A stretch of 36,373 nt of DNA, from IMG/VR virus record IMGVR_UViG_3300042362_000084, positions 1 to 36,373 of that record. One strand, given 5' to 3'. The notes under the pieces are model-generated. The model made no database searches. It was not told the origin of the DNA and saw only the letters and a program-made list of their open reading frames with translations. The translations under genes and the position numbers were made by a program. This stretch comes from a virus. Positions 31,050 through 36,373 of this stretch are shown piece after piece (position 1 is the stretch's first letter; every line of letters starts with the position of its first letter).

Positions 31050-32915
31050 TTACATTGTATTTGGTAAACCACCCGTTGCGTTCTCAATCATAGCGAGAAC
31101 CTGCGGTGGAATATTACTTGGCATTGGCATACCACCGGTAGGTGGCATTCCCTGCATCATCTCTTCGGGATTAATGCCCGAAGGAAGACCTCCCATTGGC
31201 GGAGCTTCACCTTGCGGTGGTGCGCCCTCCATTCCTGGCTGTGCTTGCTGCGGTTGAGCCAAGAACGCTTCTGGAGTTTTGACGCCAAAACCGAATTGGA
31301 GTACATGGCGTGCAAGTGCCGCCATGTCCACAACACCTGCGCCAACAAACGGGGCCATAGCATCAACCATTTGTAGTGCCATCTGGCGACGGAAAGATTC
31401 GTTAACCGGCTGGGTAGAACCTGCTTCAACTTCAAAATCAAACTCTCCCAAAATGTAGTCACGGTCAAAGTTAACCCAAATAGGCATAGCCATAGAGCCA
31501 ACCACACGAGCAACATGCTCGCCAGTCAAGAACTGCTGTGCAAGACCAATCAAACGCTTAGCCGCACTAGCGATTGCTCGTTCAACCTCAGCCAACTTAT
31601 CTGATGTGCGTGCATTCATAGCATCCTGCATCATTGCTGCTTCAGTAGCGGTACGGTTAATTTCCGATGCTCCACCACGCATAAACTCTGCCACACCAGA
31701 AATGCGGTCCATGTCCTGCATAATCTGGTTAGTGATATTGTACATATCGGGTGGGTTAACAATTGCCGGCATCGCCTGGACAACCGCCTGAAGCGGTTCG
31801 TCGCTGATAACAGGAACCATCACGTTGTCTTCATCTGATTCCAAAGCGTCACGGCCTGGACCGTCAAAAGCGGTTTCCTTGTACAGCCACTTACGGGAGA
31901 AACGCTTACGATGGTTCATCATCTGTGTACGTGTAGCGTTCAACTCATACTGAAGAGGTTCAATAGCTTCAAGTTCACCCATTGGGTAGAAATGCTCGGG
32001 AACATCATAGTTGCGCAACATAACAAATGGATGACCAAAAGCGTACGGCATTGGTGAAGGATTCACAAGGAATCCGTCACAGCCGTTAGCAAACACAGAC
32101 ATAGTGGCGCGCTTGATGTCGTAGAATTCCCACACATCAACATAGGCGTCCCTGTCGTCTTGTGTGGCGCGAGGGCGTTCTTCGTGTGAAGACCACTTGT
32201 TGTATTGTGTTGCTGCAGCATCCATACGCGCCTGACGGTTGTAACGCTGGTCAGAGCGTACATCCAACAAGGGACGACGTACTCGTTGTGCAATCCACTT
32301 GGCATCTTCAATGCTTGTAGCGTCTGGGTCTACATACACATCGAAGGGTGAAACGCGTTCAACAAAAGGACGGTCTTCGAGGACAACAATTTCTGTTTCC
32401 ATCGGTGCAGCCTCGGCTGCTGCGTCCAAATCTTTTTCACCGGTTTCCTGGTATTCCATTTCTTCACCCATAGGTGTTTCTGAATATTCAGGTTCTTTTT
32501 CTTTTTTGCGTTCTTCTTCAACGAATTTGTAGCCGACCTTAAGCCATCCGTGACCAAGAATCAGATAGTCGTCAACTGCTCGACGCAGCTGCTTTTGACA
32601 GTCGAAATGACGCCACCAATAGTTGATGATGGCTTCGGTAATGATGGCTTTATCGCCATCTTCTGATTTGCGTGCACCCACAGTAATCTTAGGGTGGTTA
32701 ACAGCCACGCTAGGAGCAATAACGTTGATGGTGGAGAATGCAGCGTTAATAAGCATGCGGTCTTCACTGCTGACATTATCAAAATGCTTGCCACGATACA
32801 AGTCAATCATACGACGCCAAAGCTTGTCGTACTTCTCTTCCTTGCGCCACTTACGGGAAGAATCAATCTTACCCCGATAGTTGGCGAGCATACTTTTATG
32901 GGTTGGACGGGCCAT
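31050..32915 (-). CDS. Portal protein (621 aa)
   Basis: 621 residues. DKLWRRMIDLYRGKHFDNV, SAVNDYLILGHGWLKVGY-like (actual VDDYLILGHGWLKVGYKF), VERVSPFDVYVDPDATS and DRISGVAEFMRGGASE are hallmark portal segments. The C-terminus is Pro/Gly/Met-rich (MEGAPPQGEAPPMGG) and likely disordered. Portals form the dodecameric DNA gate at one capsid vertex. TerL upstream and scaffold downstream give canonical order. Length is normal. Confidence 0.88.
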   Translation of the reverse strand: MARPTHKSMLANYRGKIDSSRKWRKEEKYDKLWRRMIDLYRGKHFDNVSSEDRMLINAAFSTINVIAPSVAVNHPKITVGARKSEDGDKAIITEAIINYWWRHFDCQKQLRRAVDDYLILGHGWLKVGYKFVEEERKKEKEPEYSETPMGEEMEYQETGEKDLDAAAEAAPMETEIVVLEDRPFVERVSPFDVYVDPDATSIEDAKWIAQRVRRPLLDVRSDQRYNRQARMDAAATQYNKWSSHEERPRATQDDRDAYVDVWEFYDIKRATMSVFANGCDGFLVNPSPMPYAFGHPFVMLRNYDVPEHFYPMGELEAIEPLQYELNATRTQMMNHRKRFSRKWLYKETAFDGPGRDALESDEDNVMVPVISDEPLQAVVQAMPAIVNPPDMYNITNQIMQDMDRISGVAEFMRGGASEINRTATEAAMMQDAMNARTSDKLAEVERAIASAAKRLIGLAQQFLTGEHVARVVGSMAMPIWVNFDRDYILGEFDFEVEAGSTQPVNESFRRQMALQMVDAMAPFVGAGVVDMAALARHVLQFGFGVKTPEAFLAQPQQAQPGMEGAPPQGEAPPMGGLPSGINPEEMMQGMPPTGGMPMPSNIPPQVLAMIENATGGLPNTM

Positions 32916-33073
32916 TAGGCTTCCTTGCGTGCGTAACCAATACGCATAAGAGACTCAATCACCAGCTGGATAGCAGCAACCTGCTCACCACTCAACTTAA
33001 GACCAAATGCTGTAACCAAAACACTTAACGAACGAATCAATGCTCGAACGTTACCTTGACTCCACTTGCTCAT
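32915..33073 (-). CDS. Small amphipathic protein (52 aa), possible holin partner
   Basis: 52 residues; ATG at 33073, stop overlapping the portal start. VRALIRSLSVLVTAFGLKL then EQVAAIQLVIESLMRIGYAR: one amphipathic hydrophobic segment and one helix. AAAGGATATAGC is a fair ribosome site. It overlaps the next membrane protein as ATGA. A holin-like or membrane-associated role is possible from the hydrophobic stretch but is only inferred. Confidence 0.55.
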   Translation of the reverse strand: MSKWSQGNVRALIRSLSVLVTAFGLKLSGEQVAAIQLVIESLMRIGYARKEA

Positions 33074-33276
33074 GCTATATCCTTTCTTGAATGAGGCATT
33101 GGGTCCGCAATATGCGAATCCAACTTATCATCTATCTTATCGACTTTAACAACCAGATGTTCTAGCAAACCTCTGGACTCTGCGTGTTGGTTTGTGTTTT
33201 CTTTACGAAGCTTTTGCAGAATCACCACCACAGGACCCGTGATGATAGCAACCGCAATAGGCACAACCCATTCCAT
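33070..33276 (-). CDS. DUF2746-like membrane protein, holin candidate (68 aa)
   Basis: 68 residues. Residues 1-20 (MEWVVPIAVAIITGPVVVIL) are one transmembrane helix; residues 22-68 are charged, with a short coiled coil (LEHLVVKVDKIDDKLDSHI). This layout matches the DUF2746 type found in actinophages, often suspected as holin or membrane regulator. Unusually, it lies between terminase and portal rather than next to the lysin. No other good holin candidate is seen, except its overlapping neighbour. Confidence 0.65.
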   Translation of the reverse strand: MEWVVPIAVAIITGPVVVILQKLRKENTNQHAESRGLLEHLVVKVDKIDDKLDSHIADPMPHSRKDIA

Positions 33277-33282
33277 GACGCA

Positions 33283-33510
33283 TTACACCCAACGACTTCC
33301 ATAAGGTTCAATAGTGCGACCAGAAGCAGCGGCATCATCTATGGCCTTGCGCTGGCGTTCCACAACAGTAGGACCAGTGAACTCGGCTTTGCCGTGGGTA
33401 AAGCCGATACTGATGGATTTGAGGTGGCATTTAAAACAAATAGAACCACGAGCAGGCTTCATATCGCCTACCCATCGAGAATCACATCGTTCACATACAA
33501 AAACAGTCAT
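33283..33510 (-). CDS. Zinc-ribbon protein (75 aa)
   Basis: 75 residues. CERCDSRWVGDMKPARGSIC and FKCHLKSI give CxxC plus CxxC, a standard one-zinc ribbon. The C-terminal half is mixed polar (VVERQRKAIDDAAASGRTIE). Its start abuts the TATAGGTT element, and the gene follows TerL. It may be a terminase or transcription accessory. Third of the small Cys-pair proteins around packaging genes. Family not recognised. Confidence 0.7.
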   Translation of the reverse strand: MTVFVCERCDSRWVGDMKPARGSICFKCHLKSISIGFTHGKAEFTGPTVVERQRKAIDDAAASGRTIEPYGSRWV

Positions 33511-33531
33511 AACCTATACAAAAATCGTTAC
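33508..33531 (-). promoter_or_regulatory. Start-abutting element (GTAACGA..TATAGGTT-ATG), upstream of the 75-aa zinc-ribbon gene
   Basis: Minus strand: GTAACGATTTTTG then TATAGGTTATG. TAA ends TerL. One base shorter in spacer and one in the G-run compared with the copy before TerS. Confidence 0.6.
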
Positions 33532-35102
33532 TTACGGGTGTTAAACATTCCAATAGAAACTTTTTCTTTACGTTCAGGTTCAATTTGGTTAGCAAACCAT
33601 TCAAAAGAGTACTTAGGTGCCTGAAGGTCGGGCATATATTCTGGAAGCCACACATGTTTCAGCATTTGATTAGAAATAGCCAAGGCCATTACAAGGTCGT
33701 CGTGGGGTGAACCATGCATTTTGCCGTTTTCATCGCGAACAAACGTTCGCAATTCGGCAAGAGTATGCTCATCGAATACAATCAAATCCCCATCACGTAA
33801 AGCTTTACTTAGTTCGTCAATAGCCAAAGGTTTAGATGCTGCCGTAGTACGCCAACCAAGAATCTCCGTAGCCTGAGGAGCCCTCTGCGCCAGCCTACGC
33901 TGCCTGTATATGTTTCTATACCCCACACGCTGCAACGCTTTAAGCGTTGTCAAACCGTGGTTGTTGTTTTCAACGCCAACTAAGCAGTGGTTATACCAGT
34001 CGCCCAAATCAAACAAAACATCAGACCCAAACAAGTCTGGGTCAATATGTCCACGCCACCTAGCCACAACCTCGAGAGTTTCGGCGTTGATAACCTGGGC
34101 CACGCTATAGTCCCCATGCTGAAGACCCTCAGCAACGTCGGCCCCAATACAGTACACCTGCCCGGGTTCAGGTTCTGCCCAGACCGTCAATGGTCCACCA
34201 TCGGCTTTAAAGTACGGACCATTATCATAAAGCAACGTACCCTTGATTCCTTCTACAGGAACAATAGCCCTGATGATGTCGATGTCGAACACAGGGCGAC
34301 CAGACCGGACAAACGCTTCATCAGGGTCAGACGGGTATTCCTGGGCAAGCTGCCAATCGGGCAGCTGAGCCTTCTTGACAGCATACCAATCCTCGTTACG
34401 GTCACCAGCAGACCAAGGAAAGAAGATACCCTTAAAGTCGTTAGTGCCAGTCTGGGACCCAACCCAAAGTTTATGAAAGATGTTGCCCTCGCCCTTGGCG
34501 GTGCTTAGACAGACAATACGACCACCAACGTCGGCAATAGGCTCGATAGAAGCCCACGCTTCTTCGCTGTTGGGCAAGAACGCCATCTCGTCAATAAAGA
34601 CTCGATACACCGACTCACCACGTGCAGGGTCGTTGCCGCTAGGCAAAGACTCCAAAGCCGACTCGTTAGAGAACACCATCTTCAACTGGTTGTCGGATAC
34701 AAGGCCGGGGCCACGTGCCTTCATCCAATCAGGAAGCATCTTATATCCGTACTTAGATTTCTGAAGCAACTTAGCAGCCTCACGTTCCGTACGGCTAAGC
34801 ATAACTTCAAAGCGGTCAGGCCAGAAGAACACCTCCCAAAAAGCAAAAGCAGCAGCTAACGTAGAAAATCCAATCTGACGAGCTTTAAGAACAATGCTAT
34901 TGCGGTTATCTATCCAAGCATAAGCAGTCTCAGACTGTGCCTCACGCATGGGGAAAAGAATACGCCCCCGTTCAGGGTGGCGGATATACCAGTAGTTAGA
35001 ACAAAAATACTCAAACGCATCAGCAAGGTCCGACTCGCTAGCATCTTCTGGTCCTTTACACAAACGCCACTCGCGTTCGTTCACAAGTTCACTTAGTTCC
35101 AT
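33528..35102 (-). CDS. terL: Terminase large subunit
   Basis: 524 residues. ATPase: Walker A-like KARQIGFST at 73-81, Walker B VFIDEMAF at 168-175, coupling motif CLSTAKGEGN near 198-207. Nuclease: IGADVAEG with Asp322, GVENNNHG with Glu378, and SPHDDLVMA with Asp468/469. This motor packs DNA through the portal and cuts it. TTGAGGATGA precedes the start, inside the overlapping miniprotein gene. Length and motif order are normal. Confidence 0.93.
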   Translation of the reverse strand: MELSELVNEREWRLCKGPEDASESDLADAFEYFCSNYWYIRHPERGRILFPMREAQSETAYAWIDNRNSIVLKARQIGFSTLAAAFAFWEVFFWPDRFEVMLSRTEREAAKLLQKSKYGYKMLPDWMKARGPGLVSDNQLKMVFSNESALESLPSGNDPARGESVYRVFIDEMAFLPNSEEAWASIEPIADVGGRIVCLSTAKGEGNIFHKLWVGSQTGTNDFKGIFFPWSAGDRNEDWYAVKKAQLPDWQLAQEYPSDPDEAFVRSGRPVFDIDIIRAIVPVEGIKGTLLYDNGPYFKADGGPLTVWAEPEPGQVYCIGADVAEGLQHGDYSVAQVINAETLEVVARWRGHIDPDLFGSDVLFDLGDWYNHCLVGVENNNHGLTTLKALQRVGYRNIYRQRRLAQRAPQATEILGWRTTAASKPLAIDELSKALRDGDLIVFDEHTLAELRTFVRDENGKMHGSPHDDLVMALAISNQMLKHVWLPEYMPDLQAPKYSFEWFANQIEPERKEKVSIGMFNTRK

Positions 35103-35212
35103 TCATCCTCAACGAATCGTTCAATAGGTTTACGTTCAGCAGCACAAAACGGGCATTCATCCCACTCCTCGGGATATTCCTCCCCACACCGCTTACATTC
35201 AATCAGGTCCAT
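35093..35212 (-). CDS. Zinc-ribbon miniprotein between terminase genes (39 aa)
   Basis: 39 residues: ATG at 35212 shares its first base with the TerS stop, TAA at 35093-35095 lies inside the TerL start region (10-base overlap). MDLIECKRCGEEYPEEW and DECPFCAAERKP show two CxxC pairs, a complete zinc site, followed by an acidic tail. It is tightly coupled to both terminase genes, which suggests a packaging accessory or regulatory role; this is inference. Confidence 0.72.
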   Translation of the reverse strand: MDLIECKRCGEEYPEEWDECPFCAAERKPIERFVEDEWN

Positions 35213-35640
35213 CAGACCACCTTTAAAGTACGGGTCTCCTTCTCCCGAGAAGCCACACTAGCAATCAAAGCATCCAACTCAGCATCAGACAACTCAGTTA
35301 ACTTACGGTCAGACTTAACCTCCACCGTAGGCGGAGCCATACGGTTAGTGGCCTGCAAGTACAGTTGAGCAGACTTGACATCATTATCCTGAGTAGCCTT
35401 GTTATAAAGCATATCAAGAACAGCCTGTGTACGCTCAGGAGAACCCTGGATATCATCAACCCTGTCTTGCCACTGCTGACGGAAATTAGGCTTCTTCTCC
35501 CACCGGCGTAAAGTCTTAACATCAACCTTTAAATGCTCGGCCATCTTGTTCTTAGACGGCGGCACACGCTCAGACGGTGCCGTACACAACCAATCCAAAT
35601 ACTCCTGCTGTGGCTGCGTTAAAACCAACTCTTCTTTCAT
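35212..35640 (-). CDS. terS: Terminase small subunit
   Basis: 142 residues. The start at 35640 (MKEELVLTQPQQEYLDWL) is chosen since the longer in-frame ATG at 35673 would code through the start-abutting element. KNKMAEHLKVDVKTLRRWEK is a helix-turn-helix for DNA recognition, followed by helical oligomerisation (RTQAVLDMLYNKATQDNDVK, SAQLYLQATNRM). TerS binds the packaging site; its own site may be the adjacent control region. First gene of the minus arm. Confident by context and HTH. Confidence 0.82.
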   Translation of the reverse strand: MKEELVLTQPQQEYLDWLCTAPSERVPPSKNKMAEHLKVDVKTLRRWEKKPNFRQQWQDRVDDIQGSPERTQAVLDMLYNKATQDNDVKSAQLYLQATNRMAPPTVEVKSDRKLTELSDAELDALIASVASREKETRTLKVV

Positions 35641-35663
35641 AACCCTATAGGCAACTTCGTTAC
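35638..35663 (-). promoter_or_regulatory. Start-abutting element (GTAACGA..TATAGGGTT-ATG), upstream of TerS
   Basis: Minus strand: GTAACGAAGTTGCC then TATAGGGTTATG. Here the TAA is not the stop of any known gene, so its conservation is not explained by a stop codon. Best candidate for the first late promoter or for an unusual ribosome binding leader. Confidence 0.6.
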
Positions 35664-35716
35664 CTGGACGCACATAAATGTGCTAGATAAATGAGAATGA
35701 TTCCTAGGTTACGTTT

Positions 35717-35736
35717 GGGGGGGACTATAGGGGGGG
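35717..35736 (+). repeat. G-quadruplex motif, copy 2 (central loop ACTATA)
   Basis: Seven G (35717-35723), ACTATA, seven G (35730-35736). Read as four G3 tracts it has loops G, ACTATA, G, the same 1-6-1 layout as copy 1 at 5487-5514, whose central loop is ACTACA. Both lie on the plus strand and are followed by a strong hairpin. Confidence 0.85.
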
Positions 35737-35744
35737 TAGCCAGA

Positions 35745-35765
35745 AAACCGTCCCTGAGACGGTTT
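35745..35765 (+). other. Hairpin after G-quadruplex copy 2
   Basis: AAACCGTC pairs perfectly with GACGGTTT around loop CCTGA (8 bp), nine bases after the G tracts. The T-run is only three long, so it is an unconvincing terminator. Confidence 0.7.
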
Positions 35766-35786
35766 CAACCAGGTTTAGCGGATACA

Positions 35787-35814
35787 TCGGGGCGAGCCGT
35801 AAGCGAAGCCCCGA
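35787..35814 (+). other. GC-rich hairpin before the first plus-arm gene
   Basis: TCGGGGC pairs with GCCCCGA (7 bp) around a 14-base loop. It ends five bases before the start-abutting element of the 35840 gene and may fold in its leader or act as a protein-binding site. Confidence 0.55.
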
Positions 35815-35818
35815 ATAT

Positions 35819-35842
35819 GTTACATCTTGGCTATTAGGTATG
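35819..35842 (+). promoter_or_regulatory. Start-abutting element (GTTACAT..TATTAGGT-ATG), upstream of the first plus-arm gene
   Basis: Plus strand: GTTACATCTTGGC then TATTAGGTATG. It is a weaker match to the four minus-strand copies (GTAACGA, TATAGGG) but keeps spacing and the position against the ATG. It is the only copy in the plus arm. Confidence 0.45.
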
Positions 35843-36133
35843 AATATCGAACACCTAAAGCCGTGGACTGAAATCCGTGTGACGTGGCGTGATGCCTACG
35901 CCCCGCACAGCGGATGGCATGAAGTAGACGAATACAGCCCCGAAGATGCTGTAGCAGTTACTATCGGAAAGTACTGGCCTGACTGTCAAGAGAACTATTT
36001 GACTACAGCGGGTACGGTGTTTGAGTATGAGGGTGACTCACCGAAAACGGTGGGCGACATTAACCACATCCCGTTGGGATGGATACTAAAGATTGAGGTC
36101 ATCAATGCCAGCCAAACCTACCCCCAAGCGTGA
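35840..36133 (+). CDS. Hypothetical protein (97 aa), first gene of the plus arm
   Basis: 97 residues. WTEIRVTWRDAYAPHSGWHE, VDEYSPEDAVAVTIGKYWP and GTVFEYEGDSPKTVGDINHI suggest a small beta-rich protein. IPLGWILKIEVINASQ ends it. No signal peptide or metal site. TTAGGT is its only candidate ribosome site. The first gene of the early arm, it could be a host-takeover factor; function unknown. Confidence 0.72.
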   Translation: MNIEHLKPWTEIRVTWRDAYAPHSGWHEVDEYSPEDAVAVTIGKYWPDCQENYLTTAGTVFEYEGDSPKTVGDINHIPLGWILKIEVINASQTYPQA

Positions 36134-36373
36134 CTCACGTCTAGCACGTGCAGGTGTTAGCGGATACAACAAGCCGAAGCGTACACCTGACCATCCTAAA
36201 AAGTCCCACATTGTTGTAGCCAAATCCGGCAGCCAAATCAAAACCATCCGATTCGGCCAGCAGGGTGTAAAAGGTTCACCCAAGAAAGCAGGGGAATCAA
36301 CAGCCTATGCCAATCGCCGGAAATCCTTTCAGGCACGGCATTCCAGCAACATCGCCAAAGGACCCATGTCGGC
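36105..36373 (+). CDS. DUF6321-like basic protein (5' part; continues at base 1)
   Basis: 90 codons are visible, and the gene continues at 1-46 after joining the ends. ATG at 36105 overlaps the previous gene by 29 bases, with TTGAGGTCATCA upstream. SGYNKPKRTPDHPKKSHIVV, KTIRFGQQGVKGS and KSFQARHSSNIAKGPMSA match from memory the DUF6321 pattern widespread in marine and freshwater phages. The body is basic; the acidic tail past the junction is unusual for the pattern. Function unknown, possibly nucleic-acid binding. Confidence 0.8.
   Translation, partial: MPAKPTPKRDSRLARAGVSGYNKPKRTPDHPKKSHIVVAKSGSQIKTIRFGQQGVKGSPKKAGESTAYANRRKSFQARHSSNIAKGPMS

Larger units (their letters stand above)
35641..35839. 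promoter_or_regulatory. Divergent intergenic control region
   Basis: 199 bases without a gene lie between the starts of the two arms. They hold G-quadruplex copy 2, two hairpins and, at both ends, a start-abutting element pointing outward. They must contain the promoters for both arms and, because they adjoin TerS, are a good candidate for the packaging or cos site. No clear TTGACA/TATAAT pair could be picked by eye. Confidence 0.7.

Noticed and set aside
35641-35839. tRNA or tmRNA gene
   Set aside because: Hairpins and a GGTTTCAACC stretch look briefly tRNA-like, but no cloverleaf, acceptor stem or CCA end can be drawn.
20104-35842. T7-type promoters served by a phage RNA polymerase
   Set aside because: The element ends in TATAGGG and has similar length, but no single-subunit RNA polymerase gene is seen in an apparently complete genome; kept only as one option in the finding.
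1-36373. Temperate lifestyle genes (integrase, excisionase, repressor, attP)
   Set aside because: None seen in any frame; HTH proteins present fit TerS and plus-arm roles better.

Overview
This window looks like the complete genome of a tailed, probably short-tailed (podovirus-like), lytic phage of an actinobacterium, cut open at an arbitrary point. The evidence for completeness is that the open reading frame leaving the right edge (from 36105) joins in frame with the coding fragment at bases 1-46, so the two window ends make one 104-residue protein. The actinobacterial host is inferred from an Rpf-like transglycosylase lipoprotein with a Thr-rich linker and from a DUF2746-like membrane protein. 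I see no integrase, repressor, tRNA or CRISPR array.

Layout. A bidirectional control region at 35641-35839 separates two arms. The plus arm starts at 35840, crosses the window ends and runs to a strong intrinsic terminator at 11561-11584. It carries small genes of unknown function (63-1330), an amidoligase plus class II glutamine amidotransferase pair (1393-3479), the Rpf-like lipoprotein (4418-4963), and a replication/recombination block (5583-10008). That block holds a Cas4-like nuclease, a DnaB-like helicase ATPase, an AEP primase, RusA and a second PD-(D/E)XK-like nuclease. A sigma-region-4-like protein fused to a DUF1599-like domain and a few tiny genes follow. The minus arm starts at 35640 and runs to 11591. 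In order of transcription it holds TerS, a zinc-ribbon miniprotein, TerL, small holin-like and zinc-ribbon genes, portal, scaffold, major capsid protein, a Lys/Ala-rich basic protein, adaptor, a tail-nozzle-like protein, fibre genes (collagen-like, fibronectin III and glycine-rich), internal virion proteins including one of 2664 residues, and an M15 peptidase endolysin.

How it works together. The plus arm is presumably early (takeover, replication) and the minus arm late (packaging, virion, lysis). No DNA polymerase and no RNA polymerase gene is recognisable, so host polymerases are probably used, with the phage supplying helicase, primase and nucleases. The most unusual features are two guanine-quadruplex elements with the same 1-6-1 loop layout and near-identical central loops, each followed by a strong hairpin; a recurring 24-26 base element abutting the start codons of five genes; and the amidoligase/amidotransferase pair, in which both proteins carry Cys-rich domains.
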